Of a DNA stretch of 64,000 nt, positions 1 through 7,799 are shown piece after piece. This DNA is from Halorussus ruber (GTDB lineage Archaea; Halobacteriota; Halobacteria; Halobacteriales; Haladaptataceae). Where the stretch lies: contig NZ_SBIT01000015.1 of NCBI RefSeq assembly GCF_004765785.1, positions 62,001-126,000 of the forward strand. Reading direction: 5' to 3'. Positions within the stretch are counted from its first letter, which is position 1. The number at the start of each line of letters is the position of its first letter. A program made the position numbers and the translations under genes. Below the pieces are notes generated by a model. That model had not been told where the DNA came from, made no database searches, and saw only the letters and a program-made list of their open reading frames with translations.

Positions 1-124
1 CGAGCGCATCCGCGACGGCGAACTCGACGCGCCCCACGACTCGGTGGTGACGGTGTTCGCCGACTCCAGCGAGCGATACCTCTCGAAGGGCATCTACGGC
101 TCCTTCGAGGAGTGGGAAGGGTAG
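1..124 (+). CDS. PLP-dependent cysteine synthase family protein, C-terminal end (partial)
   Basis: Only the last 40 codons lie in the window, read in the frame that starts at base 2 and stops with TAG at 122-124. The end reads VVTVFADSSERYLSKGIYG followed by SFEEWEG, which matches the C-terminus of fold-type II PLP enzymes of the cysteine synthase/cystathionine beta-synthase family (the D-S-x-E-R-Y-L-S element). These enzymes replace the activated hydroxyl of serine with sulfide or another nucleophile in the cytoplasm. The catalytic lysine and the asparagine loop are outside the window, so the exact reaction cannot be assigned. Confidence 0.72.
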   Translation, partial: ERIRDGELDAPHDSVVTVFADSSERYLSKGIYGSFEEWEG

Positions 125-130
125 TCGAAG

Positions 131-370
131 TTACTCGATTTCTCTGAGGCGGTCTTCGAGCGTCTGGTCGAACGCTTCGAGTTCGTCGTCCGATAGTTCG
201 GTGAACGGCGTTGAGGACGGTCCGCGGTCGTCGAGCCACCGGGCATTGGCCTCGTCGGTGAGATCCACGATTGGAGCGTCGTCCGGAACCTCCGACGGCG
301 GCAGTAGACAGCCGGGCCACTCTCGGTCCGTCTGAGAGCGGTCACGGTCCCCGAGGTCGGAGTCGGTCAT
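131..370 (-). CDS. small acidic hypothetical protein (79 aa)
   Basis: A 79-residue, very acidic reading frame converging on the cysteine-synthase-like gene, only 6 bases after its stop. No domain is recognised. The middle has the segment PDDAPIVDLTDEANARWLDD and the C-terminus is a likely amphipathic helix (SDDELEAFDQTLEDRLREIE). The composition is typical of soluble haloarchaeal proteins, which supports it being real. An AT-rich stretch just upstream of the start (about 375-410) could hold its promoter. Confidence 0.6.
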   Translation of the reverse strand: MTDSDLGDRDRSQTDREWPGCLLPPSEVPDDAPIVDLTDEANARWLDDRGPSSTPFTELSDDELEAFDQTLEDRLREIE

Positions 371-558
371 CGTGTGTTCTTTCGTAACCTGTCTTTAAAA
401 ATACTTCTCCCGGCCGTGTGGCGACGGTCCTTCGGTCCATCGTCGGGAGGCCGATGCCGAATCCGTGTCTGGCGTTGCCAGCACCGAAGTAAAGAAATAT
501 TTATATTGCTTAAAAATAGGAAAAAATTGTTTTTGGAAACACGTCTGTTTCCATATCG
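371..558. other. intergenic region, AT-rich
   Basis: About 190 bases without a credible gene. The part from about 490 to 550 is unusually AT-rich for this genome (TATTTATATTG, runs of A and T). It lies after the 3' end of the 321-residue gene and before the 79-residue gene, so it may act as terminator and promoter together. I see no repeat or RNA gene in it. Confidence 0.4.
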
Positions 559-1524
559 CTATGCCCAGTACGCATCGGGATTTGTCGAACTCACGTACGA
601 GACCATCTTCCGAACGCGGTCCTCGTCGGCCGCATCGAACGCACCTGCCTCCTCGGCGGTGTCCCACCACGTCTGCAACCGTCGGGAACCGGCCTCCGTC
701 GCCACGCGGGTTCCGTGTTCGACCATGTGTTTGAGCAAGTTGGCAACCTCGCGGTGGTCCACAAGTTCCATCTGCGATGGCGACCCCATTCTGTCGGTCA
801 TTCTCGTGAGGGGGACCTCGAATCGACTCTCCGTTCCCGCGTGGCGCACCGCTGATGCGTCGAGTTTTCTCGTCCCGCCGAGGAGGTGGACTTCCGCCTC
901 GCTCGGAACGTTACCCGGTCGCAGGAAATCGACTGCGGCCGCGACTTCATCGAGTGTGGCCTCCCAGCGGAGGACCACGCCGTCGGAGTACTCCGCGCCG
1001 ATTTGTTTGACCGTGCTGTGATTCGAGACTACCGTCGTCCTGAAGAAGAACTCTTTGCGGTCAGGGTCGTCAAGTGCCTGCGCGAAAAGTTCGGCGACTG
1101 CCTTCTTTCGGACGGCACGGTGGACGCGGACCGTCGTCTTGTCCTGCTCGCCGAAGAACTCCCGGCTCAACTCGTGGTACTTTCCGTACAGGGCCTTCAT
1201 CGGAGTGGACGGCGAATCACTCCGGTCCTGTTGCCCGTCGAGAGTTCGGATTTCGACCGGATGGGCGAGCGTTTCTCTCACTAACCGTTCGTAGTCTTGA
1301 GTCTCCTTCCGCGGTTTGCTCGTCTCCTTCCAGCATTCCAGCAGGTCCAGCAGTCGTTGGACCTGCTCGATGCCGTGTTTCTCGACTAGTTCGGCGTGGA
1401 GTTCGAGTCGGTCGGGGAGACTGAGACGACTGTAGGAGTGCTCGCTACGGATTTCCCCCGAGTGGCCCGGAACGTAGGGTGCCGGAGAAATCCGGAGTGG
1501 GGCTAGCGTAATCTCGTCAGACAT
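559..1524 (-). CDS. hypothetical protein (321 aa)
   Basis: A 321-residue soluble protein I do not recognise. It has no membrane segment or signal peptide. The N-terminal third is helical and charged (SLPDRLELHAELVEKHGIEQ); the middle carries a basic patch (RVHRAVRKKAVAELFAQAL); a beta-rich part follows (EVHLLGGTRKLDASAVRHAG); the end has W and H residues (LQTWWDTAEEAGAF). The ATG at 1524 is preceded on the coding strand by a TATA-like element (TATTATAG, about 1553-1561), at the spacing expected for a leaderless haloarchaeal transcript. Its moderate GC and less acidic composition than its neighbours may point to an accessory gene. Confidence 0.65.
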   Translation of the reverse strand: MSDEITLAPLRISPAPYVPGHSGEIRSEHSYSRLSLPDRLELHAELVEKHGIEQVQRLLDLLECWKETSKPRKETQDYERLVRETLAHPVEIRTLDGQQDRSDSPSTPMKALYGKYHELSREFFGEQDKTTVRVHRAVRKKAVAELFAQALDDPDRKEFFFRTTVVSNHSTVKQIGAEYSDGVVLRWEATLDEVAAAVDFLRPGNVPSEAEVHLLGGTRKLDASAVRHAGTESRFEVPLTRMTDRMGSPSQMELVDHREVANLLKHMVEHGTRVATEAGSRRLQTWWDTAEEAGAFDAADEDRVRKMVSYVSSTNPDAYWA

Positions 1525-1582
1525 CCCTCTACCGCTTCCGTCACCTTCAAGACTATAATACCTATCGAGACTACTCAGGGGA

Positions 1583-2254
1583 TCAACCCATCCACGGCGG
1601 TTCGTGCAGGTCCCACATCGAGTCGATGGTGTGGTCGGGCGTCACGTCCACGTTCTCGTCGCTCCGCGCCAGCCAGACCGCCGAAACCCCGGCGGCCTTC
1701 GCGCCAGCCACGTCGGCCCGGAGCGAGTTCCCGACGTGGACCGCCTCGTCCGCCGCCACGCCCATCGCCGAGAGCGTCCGGTGGAAGTGGTCGGGGTCGG
1801 GCTTGACGGGGCCGCCGGGTTCGGTGAACGTCGCCGCCGCGAAGTGGTCGGCGATGTCGAGCGCCGCCAACTTGGCCGACTGGGTCTCGCGGTCGCCGTT
1901 GGTCACCAGCGCGAGGTCGTGGCGCGCGCCAAGCTCCTCCAGCGCCGACTCCGCGCCGGGCAGGAACTCGACCGCGGTCGGGTCCGGGTCCTCGTAGGCG
2001 CGGGCCACCGCCAGCGCGTCGGCGGGGTCCCGGTCCTGCTCGTCGGCGATACCGGCGAAACACTCCTCGCGGAGTTCGACCGTCGAGTCGGCGGTCACCT
2101 TCGCCAGCCAGCGCCGGAAGTCCGAGACCTCGAAGAAGGGTTCGACCCCGGCGGTCTCGAAGGCGTCGGCGAGTCGGTCCTCCGTCGAGCGGGGATGCTC
2201 GCAGATGGTGTCGTCTAAGTCCAGAAAGACGGTAGAGTGGTCCGCAGCGGTCAT
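1583..2254 (-). CDS. HAD superfamily hydrolase (phosphatase-like)
   Basis: A 223-residue haloacid-dehalogenase-fold hydrolase. Motif I is DLDDT (residues 12-16; D12 nucleophile, D14 acid/base), motif II is LVTNGD near 116-121, the motif III lysine is in KPDPDHF (K151), and motif IV is VGNSLRADVAGAKAAG near 174-189, with an asparagine where many members have GD. The cap inserts between motifs I and II, as in subfamily I. These enzymes usually hydrolyse small phosphate esters in the cytoplasm; the substrate cannot be read from the sequence. It is transcribed in the same direction as the exported protein upstream of it. Confidence 0.85.
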   Translation of the reverse strand: MTAADHSTVFLDLDDTICEHPRSTEDRLADAFETAGVEPFFEVSDFRRWLAKVTADSTVELREECFAGIADEQDRDPADALAVARAYEDPDPTAVEFLPGAESALEELGARHDLALVTNGDRETQSAKLAALDIADHFAAATFTEPGGPVKPDPDHFHRTLSAMGVAADEAVHVGNSLRADVAGAKAAGVSAVWLARSDENVDVTPDHTIDSMWDLHEPPWMG

Positions 2255-2298
2255 TACCCGGGAGTACGCGCTCGACGGGAAAAAGTACTCCGCAGGAA

Positions 2299-3192
2299 TT
2301 AGCTACTATTGTTGCCGGACTGGTCCCCGCCGTTTCCGCCGGATTGGTTCCCGCCGTTTCCGCCCGACTGGTTGCCGCCGCCACCGCCGTTGCCGTCGAG
2401 GAGGCCGTCGTTCAGCGTGGCTTCGTCCACCCGGTCGAAGTCCACGGTCATCAGGTTACCCTCGGGGTCGGTGATGTCGAACTCGTCGCTCATGACGTAC
2501 ACCGCGCCCCGCTCTAGTTCCGCGGCCTGCGCCGGGTAGAACGTGAACTGGTTGTTCGTGTTCAGATACTCGGCGAACCGGGTGTTGTAGTCGCTGAAGA
2601 GGTCGGTCCCCTGCACGTTGTCCTTGGGTTGCCACTTCACGACGCCGGAGGTGACCCGGAACAGCGCGTTCGGGTGGAACACGTCCCGCTTGACGAGTGC
2701 CTTGCCGCCGCCGTCGTCGAGGACGTCGAATTCGTCGTCGAACACCTCGTCCTCGCCGACCGGTTCGAAGGACACCGAGATGATACCTTGGTCGTTGGTG
2801 TCGTCGGCGAACAGCGAGAAGTTGCGTTCGAGTTCGTACACCTGTCCCTGCTTTACCTCGGCGTCGTGGGCCGGGAACAGCAGTACCTGCTGGTTCGTGT
2901 TCAGGAACTGAATGGCCCGTGTGTTGTAGTCGCTCCAGATGTCGCCCTGATTGACGCCGCTTACGTCGGGTTGCTGTTCGATGACGGGCGAGACGACCCG
3001 GAACTGCGCGCCGGGCCGGAAGGCGTCGTTGAACATCAATGCCTTCCCGCCTTCGGCCGCGTCACCGTCTTGGGCCGCGACGGTTCCGGTGCCCCCGACG
3101 CCGAGGGCCAACCCACCGGACGCGACGGCGCTCTTTTTCATGAACGAACGACGCGACTCACCGCTCAGCGAGTGCTGGTTTTCCTCTGTCAT
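2299..3192 (-). CDS. Tat-exported protein with two homologous domains and Asn/Gly/Ser-rich tail
   Basis: The chosen start (ATG at 3190-3192) puts a twin-arginine signal RRSFMKKSAVASGGLALGVG at residues 13-32, ending near VAAQD. Two homologous halves follow: the first has SDYNTRAIQFLNTNQQ, the second SDYNTRFAEYLNTNNQ, each next to a block with FPA or YPA and ExGxVY. The last 30 residues are a low-complexity tail of GGNQS repeats that supplies several N-x-S N-glycosylation sequons. It is therefore probably a glycosylated secreted or surface-associated protein. Function is unknown. The frame stays open upstream of this ATG, but the Tat signal fixes the start. Confidence 0.8.
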   Translation of the reverse strand: MTEENQHSLSGESRRSFMKKSAVASGGLALGVGGTGTVAAQDGDAAEGGKALMFNDAFRPGAQFRVVSPVIEQQPDVSGVNQGDIWSDYNTRAIQFLNTNQQVLLFPAHDAEVKQGQVYELERNFSLFADDTNDQGIISVSFEPVGEDEVFDDEFDVLDDGGGKALVKRDVFHPNALFRVTSGVVKWQPKDNVQGTDLFSDYNTRFAEYLNTNNQFTFYPAQAAELERGAVYVMSDEFDITDPEGNLMTVDFDRVDEATLNDGLLDGNGGGGGNQSGGNGGNQSGGNGGDQSGNNSS

Positions 3193-3314
3193 AATTACTC
3201 TCCCCCACCGAAGGAGGCTATCGAAAACAAGGGCCTTGCGTCTGAAAAGGTCCGTGGCCAGCGGTTTCAGTCTGGCCGTGTACCCTAAACCGGAGGAGCC
3301 ACCGCGCCGATATG

Positions 3315-3725
3315 TCAGGCAACCAGCTTCTGATGCTCGACCTTGATGCACTTGTCCTGCACCACGCGCCGACCTGCGTTCTCGGCGCGCTCGGCCGCCT
3401 CGGCGTCGGCGATGCCGAGTTGGGTCCAGATGACCGCCGCGTCCTCCCTCCCGAGCGCCTCCTCGACGATACCCGCCACCTCGTCGCTGGGCCGGAACAC
3501 GTTCACGATTTCGACGTCCTCCTCGACGTCCGAGAGCGAGTCGTAGGCCTTTCGACCGAAAATCTCGTCGGCGGTCGGATTGACCGGAATCACCTCGTAG
3601 CCGTGGTCGAGCATGTATTTGGGAATCTCGTGAGCGTCCTTGCCGGGCGTGGTCGAACACCCGACCACCGCCACGCGGGTCATCCCGAGGATTTCGCGCA
3701 ACTCGGCGTCGCTCTCTACGGGCAT
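3315..3725 (-). CDS. CoA-binding domain protein
   Basis: A 136-residue stand-alone CoA-binding (succinyl-CoA-synthetase-like Rossmann) protein. The nucleotide loop VAVVGCSTTPGKDAHEIPKY lies near residues 16-35, followed by EVIPVNPTADEIFGRKAYDS and the C-terminal EAGRRVVQDKCIKVEH-like end. Homologues are small cytoplasmic proteins of uncertain role in acyl-CoA metabolism. The start at 3725 was preferred over 3752 because it begins just before the conserved domain. Confidence 0.85.
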   Translation of the reverse strand: MPVESDAELREILGMTRVAVVGCSTTPGKDAHEIPKYMLDHGYEVIPVNPTADEIFGRKAYDSLSDVEEDVEIVNVFRPSDEVAGIVEEALGREDAAVIWTQLGIADAEAAERAENAGRRVVQDKCIKVEHQKLVA

Positions 3726-3784
3726 GGCCCGACAGACGGTTGCATGGTCCAAAAGGATTGAGGTAGCGGCGGGCAGTCCGGCAG

Positions 3785-4438
3785 TCAGAACTCGGGCATC
3801 GGTCGCCAGTCGGTACCGCCCCCGACGCCCTTCAGGCGCAGTTCCGGTTGGCCGTCGCCCTCCCGAATCTCGATTTGGCCGTCGAACAGCTGTTTGAGGG
3901 TACTCATCGTCTGCTGGTCGTGGGCCGTCGAGTCGATGACGAAGATGCCCAGCGCGTCGGCGCTCTGGACTCGCCCCGTGAAGACGTGGAGGAACCGGAA
4001 CACCGTCTGGAGGTTCGAGTACATCAGCAGCGTCGAGAGCGAGTGGAGCAGGATGCGGTTGCGCTGGACGCCGCGGTCCTTGTAGAAGGCCTCCAGAAAC
4101 TCCGAGAGCTGAATCCCGATGCCGGTCATGTCCTTGGGCGAGGAGGCGTAGGCGATGTCGTCGCTCTGGGAGGGGTTCATGCCTTGTTGCTTGGAGACGC
4201 AGTCCACGATACCGAGCGGTCCGCCCTCGTCGCGGCCGAGCAACTCACGAAGGTCCTCGCGCACGTCCTCACCGCCGTCTTTCGTCGTGACGACGATGGT
4301 GCCGTCCCCGCGACGGCTTCCGTGCGCGAGAATCTTGAGAGCGAGTGTTCGCTTGCCCGTCATCGGCGGCCCGGCCACCAGGAGGTTCGTTCCCGGTTCG
4401 ACCTCGACCCCCGGACAGACCTCACCCAGTCCGTACAT
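3785..4438 (-). CDS. RecA-fold ATPase (KaiC/RAD55-like, haloarchaeal)
   Basis: A 217-residue protein with a P-loop GPPMTGKRT (residues about 23-31) and hydrophobic beta strands typical of the RecA/KaiC fold (TIVVTTKDGGEDV; RILLHSLSTLLMYSN; ALGIFVIDSTAHD, the last resembling Walker B). Haloarchaeal relatives are annotated as RAD55 or KaiC-like ATPases, often near signalling genes. It is shorter than full KaiC (about 230-250 residues per domain) and has no partner domain. It ends with GGTDWRPMPEF. No neighbour points to a pathway. Confidence 0.75.
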   Translation of the reverse strand: MYGLGEVCPGVEVEPGTNLLVAGPPMTGKRTLALKILAHGSRRGDGTIVVTTKDGGEDVREDLRELLGRDEGGPLGIVDCVSKQQGMNPSQSDDIAYASSPKDMTGIGIQLSEFLEAFYKDRGVQRNRILLHSLSTLLMYSNLQTVFRFLHVFTGRVQSADALGIFVIDSTAHDQQTMSTLKQLFDGQIEIREGDGQPELRLKGVGGGTDWRPMPEF

Positions 4439-4582
4439 GGCGGTTCCTCGCGTGAAATTTCGACAGGCACGGTTCCACGGCTAGTCCCGTCCCCGGCGTC
4501 GTCTGGCAGTAAAATCTCCTGTTTCGCTTATATTCTTTTTGATTATTCGCTGAATTTCCGCGTCTGGAGTCGCCCGCCCGGC

Positions 4583-5701
4583 TCACGCCCGCAGGCGGTC
4601 GATTCGGTCGAGCGACTGCTGGCGGATGTACTCGACCGCGATGCGAGTCAGGTGGTCGCCCTCGTCGGCGTAGTCGTCGGCTCGGTCGAGGTACGTCTCC
4701 ACGATGCGCCGGATGCGCTCGACGCCGACTTTCCTGTCGTCGGCGAGGTTCAACTCGGCGGTGACGGGCGTGAGTTGGGTTCCCCTGTCCTCGGGGTAGT
4801 CGTCGGTGTCGTCCAACCCGATCTGCGCGCCGACGACCATCAGCACGATGGCGCGCTTGAATCCCTCGCCCAAGTCCACGCCGAGGTCGGCCTCGTACAT
4901 GTTGAGCATGTCCTCGTAGAGGATGCCGACCCGGGCGTACTGAGTGGCGAAGTACGGCAGGTCCGACTCGTCGCCGAACAACTCGCCCTCCTCGATTGGC
5001 GCGAACTTGTACTGCTCGCGGACCTCGTCGGCGACCGTCTCCCACTCGTCTGACCCTTCCCTCGACCCCCGGAGCCTGTCCAGCAGGTCCCGAAACGCCT
5101 CGTCCTCGTCTTGGTGGCGCTCGGAGAGTTCGACCGCGTGCTGATACGACTCCCGAACTGCTTCCGGGGTGTCCTCGCTGTCGAACCACGATTCGACGCC
5201 CTCCTGCAAGCTCTCCTGTGCCAACTCCGCCACGCGCTCTCGCGGTCGGAGGTTCGTGTCGAAGTCCTCGTACTCGTCGTCGTTGATGGCGTCGCGCATG
5301 TCGCCGTCCAACAGCGCCCGGACGACGTTCCGGGTCGTCTCTCGCCCGCGAGCGATGAACTCGTGGTCCACGTCGCTCCCGACCCGAGAGACGGGCACGT
5401 CGCCCGCCATGACGTGAATACGGGCGAGGGTCAGCATCGCGGGCAGGACGAGGCGCGTGTCGTAGTCGAACTTGGCCTGTTCGTCTGCCGTGCCGGGAAC
5501 GGGGTCGAGTTCGCCCGCCACTCTGGCGCGCTGGAGGTCGCGCTCGACGCTCAGAAACAGGCGCTCGGTCATCGACTCGATTTCCGACTCGACCTCGCTG
5601 CGGAGCAACACCATCGTGGCGACTCGCGGGTCCTTCGTCTCGGCGAGGTGGCCGAACAGCGCCCGCGCGGTCGCCGGGATTCGAGACCGAACGCTACCCA
5701 T
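4583..5701 (-). CDS. conserved hypothetical helical protein (372 aa)
   Basis: A 372-residue, mostly alpha-helical acidic protein with no signal peptide. A hydrophobic helix (KRAIVLMVVGAQIGL) near residue 290 runs straight into an aspartate-rich stretch DDTDDYPEDRGTQLTP. I do not know its function. It is transcribed divergently from the long GGGP-synthase homologue, with 126 bases between the two starts, so they may share a control region. The Asp-rich motif and this neighbour hint at isoprenoid or lipid chemistry, but the motif is not in a recognised prenyltransferase context. Confidence 0.75.
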   Translation of the reverse strand: MGSVRSRIPATARALFGHLAETKDPRVATMVLLRSEVESEIESMTERLFLSVERDLQRARVAGELDPVPGTADEQAKFDYDTRLVLPAMLTLARIHVMAGDVPVSRVGSDVDHEFIARGRETTRNVVRALLDGDMRDAINDDEYEDFDTNLRPRERVAELAQESLQEGVESWFDSEDTPEAVRESYQHAVELSERHQDEDEAFRDLLDRLRGSREGSDEWETVADEVREQYKFAPIEEGELFGDESDLPYFATQYARVGILYEDMLNMYEADLGVDLGEGFKRAIVLMVVGAQIGLDDTDDYPEDRGTQLTPVTAELNLADDRKVGVERIRRIVETYLDRADDYADEGDHLTRIAVEYIRQQSLDRIDRLRA

Positions 5702-5827
5702 GTCTGGTCGGAGAGGAGCCTTCCCCGGTATTTCAGGGTTTGGAAGTCATCCGGAGGTTTCCGGAAACCCGGCGTTCGTCCGCGGAAGCGAGCTATTTAT
5801 CTACCTGTCGGCGGCTCTTTCGGCTGT

Positions 5828-7126
5828 ATGACGAGTCTCGACGGCGTCGGGAGGTCGCTCGGTCGCGTCGCCCGCGGAATCGGACTCGCCGGTCGGACCG
5901 TCCTGCCGGTCGACACCAATCCGGTCCCGGCCGACTGGACCCACGTCACGAAGGTCGACCCCGAGGAGGCCAAGAAGCTCCCCCTGCTTTACCCCCTCTA
6001 CCTCCGGCACACCAGCGCGGTGTCGGTCGGCGGGTCGGCCGACGTGACCGCCCGGAACACCGAGGAGACCTTCGACCTGCTCGCGCCCGCCTCGGTGCCG
6101 GTGTTCCACGAACCCAGCGGTCCCCGCCACGTCACGCCACGGACCCGCGAGCAGGCCGAACTGCTGGCGATTCCCGAGGTGCTGAACGGCGACTCGGAGT
6201 CCCTCGTGGGGCAACTCGGCGCTGGCACCGAGTACATCCGCGACGAGTTGGTCCCCGACCTGCTGGCCGACGAACTCCCGTGGCTCCCGGGCCGGGTTTC
6301 CGACGCGCTCGCGGACTTCGCAACCTCGTGGCTCCTCGCCGAGGCCGTCTTCGAGGCCTACATCATCCAGAACCCCGACAGCGCGGCGGCCCGCGAGGCC
6401 AACGTCGCCGAGTCGGACCTGCTCTCGCCCCGCGAGGCCAAACAGCATGCCATGGCGGCCGAGCGCCACCTCGAAAGCGAGCTCGTCTACCTCGAGTACT
6501 CGGGCACCTTCGGCGACGAGGAGGCCGCCGAAATCCTCGCGGAAATCGCCGAGGGCCTGTCGTGGTCGCGCCTCTGGTACGGCGGGGGCATCGACTCCCG
6601 CGAGCGCGCCGAGAGCATTCTCGACGCTGGCGCGGACGCTATCGTCGTCGGCGACGCTTTCCACCGAGTCGCCGACGAGGAAGTCGGAGTCTGCGAGCGC
6701 GCCGCGGACGACCTCGGCGCGGACGTGCTCGACTCGGCGGCACTCGACTCGGACGCTCCCGTGTCCGACTCGCCGGTCCGGGCGTGGGTCCGCGAGAACG
6801 TCGCCGTCGCCGACTCGCAGGCCGCGGGCTACCTCGCCACGATTCCCGGCGTCTCGAATCCCGAGCGACTCGCCGAGCGATACCTGACCGCCACGGTCCG
6901 GACGTGGCTCCGGATTCGCGCCCAGTCGGACGAGTCCGCCATCAATCTCCGAGACGCGCTCGGCTCGGACGTGGTGGCGTCGCTCGACGAGGCCGACCGC
7001 GCGCTGGTCCGCCGGTCGGTCCGGGCGCTCCTCGAGGAGGGCGACGAAGCGGCTGGCTCCTCGGCCTCCTCGGGTTCGTCGGGACTGGCGACGACGCATC
7101 TTGCGCTCTCGCTGACCTCTCGGTAA
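5828..7126 (+). CDS. geranylgeranylglyceryl phosphate synthase-family protein, extended (432 aa)
   Basis: The first about 280 residues match the PcrB/GGGP synthase TIM-barrel family, which joins a prenyl diphosphate to glycerol-1-phosphate in archaeal ether-lipid synthesis. Visible motifs are KVDPEEAKK (about 42-50), VYLEYSG (about 220-226, phosphate and glycerol binding), LWYGGGIDS (about 249-257) and AGADAIVVGDAF (about 268-279). About 150 further residues follow, helical and acidic (SPVRAWVRENVAVADSQAAG; RYLTATVRTWLRIRAQSDES). Ordinary haloarchaeal GGGP synthases have about 220-250 residues, so this is a long paralogue. The ATG at 5828 follows a weak TATA-like TATTTATC. Its substrate could differ from GGPP. 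Confidence 0.78.
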   Translation: MTSLDGVGRSLGRVARGIGLAGRTVLPVDTNPVPADWTHVTKVDPEEAKKLPLLYPLYLRHTSAVSVGGSADVTARNTEETFDLLAPASVPVFHEPSGPRHVTPRTREQAELLAIPEVLNGDSESLVGQLGAGTEYIRDELVPDLLADELPWLPGRVSDALADFATSWLLAEAVFEAYIIQNPDSAAAREANVAESDLLSPREAKQHAMAAERHLESELVYLEYSGTFGDEEAAEILAEIAEGLSWSRLWYGGGIDSRERAESILDAGADAIVVGDAFHRVADEEVGVCERAADDLGADVLDSAALDSDAPVSDSPVRAWVRENVAVADSQAAGYLATIPGVSNPERLAERYLTATVRTWLRIRAQSDESAINLRDALGSDVVASLDEADRALVRRSVRALLEEGDEAAGSSASSGSSGLATTHLALSLTSR

Positions 7127-7205
7127 GTTCATACGGCCAAAAGAATGAAAAATGGTTTAAGTCGGTTCGCCAAAACGGTGGTACACCGCTGGCGGAACGC
7201 TACGC

Positions 7206-7403
7206 ATGAGTCTAGCTACCAAAATCGCCCGCGTGGTTTGGGCCACCGATTCCGAGTCCGCCCCCGACTCCGACACTGATTCGGAGGGGACCTACGAGTG
7301 CGAGGACTGCGGAGCGACGTTCTCGCTCGACCGGCAGACCTGTCCCGACTGCGACTGCTGTCGCATCGACCGCATCGACTGGGACGGGGTCGTCTCCGAG
7401 TGA
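7206..7403 (+). CDS. small zinc-ribbon protein (65 aa)
   Basis: A 65-residue acidic protein with two CxxC knuckles, YECEDCGATF (residues about 31-40) and CPDCDCC (about 47-53), which should bind one zinc ion. The N-terminal part (MSLATKIARVVWATDSESAP) is a short hydrophobic segment plus an acidic linker. Such single zinc ribbons are common in haloarchaea and mostly uncharacterised. A TTTAAG box sits about 45 bases before the start. Confidence 0.75.
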   Translation: MSLATKIARVVWATDSESAPDSDTDSEGTYECEDCGATFSLDRQTCPDCDCCRIDRIDWDGVVSE

Positions 7404-7441
7404 ATTTCGTTACGCCATCACACGGCCGGTCGAAACCAAGG

Positions 7442-7450
7442 CGTTTAAAA
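7442..7450 (+). promoter_or_regulatory. TATA-like box of the tRNA-Arg gene
   Basis: CGTTTAAAA lies 26-34 bases upstream of the tRNA 5' end, the usual archaeal BRE/TATA spacing. No other gene starts here. Confidence 0.55.
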
Positions 7451-7475
7451 CTACCCGGCCAGTAGAAGTAAGCGA

Positions 7476-7550
7476 GGGCGCTTAGCTCAGTCTGGACAGA
7501 GTACTTGGCTTCGGACCAAGCTGCCACGGGTTCAAATCCTGTAGCGCCCA
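7476..7550 (+). tRNA. tRNA-Arg (anticodon TCG)
   Basis: A full cloverleaf can be drawn: acceptor GGGCGCT paired with AGCGCCC, D arm GCTC/GAGT, anticodon stem CTTGG/CCAAG around the loop CTTCGGA with anticodon TCG (reads CGA), T arm ACGGG/CCTGT with loop TTCAAAT, and discriminator A. The CCA end is not encoded and no intron is seen. The 3' part is duplicated at 7685-7707. Confidence 0.95.
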
Positions 7551-7799
7551 CTCGTTTTGCGGTGAGTAAGTCGGCGAGCGCCTCGTGCGCTCGCCACAGC
7601 GCGAACCGCGAACGCGGTTTGCGAAGGATTTGAATCCTGCCAGAGGAAGCCCGCACAGCGAAGCGAGCAGGAACCTCTGGCTCTGGTTCAGAATCCTGTA
7701 GCGCCCATCTTTCTGACGACGAACGAAGTGAGAAGTCGAAACTGAGCCGAACAGGCAGATTACTCCCCCAAAAAGAAAAACGACTCTCCGAGACGCTAC
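7551..7799. repeat. relic region with duplicated tRNA 3' end (att-like) and inverted repeats
   Basis: At 7685-7707 the sequence GGTTCA(G)AATCCTGTAGCGCCCA repeats the T arm and acceptor end of the adjacent tRNA-Arg with one inserted G. Between the two copies (about 135 bases) are short inverted repeats: GGCGAGCG/CGCTCGCC, the palindrome AGGATTTGAATCCT, and CCAGAGG/CCTCTGG. This is the footprint expected of an attL/attR pair left by an element that integrated at the tRNA and was lost. No integrase gene remains. A GAACGAAGTGA loop motif near 7723-7733 resembles the loops of the structured repeat family described below. Confidence 0.6.

Noticed and set aside
5111-5827. N-terminal extension of the GGGP-synthase homologue to 671 residues
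   Set aside because: The extension is antisense to the 372-residue gene; the family domain begins after ATG 5828.
7216-7656. 146-residue minus-strand frame containing GATGFEPVAAWSEAK
   Set aside because: It crosses the tRNA-Arg gene in antisense; GxxGFEPV is the well-known translation of a tRNA T arm read backwards.
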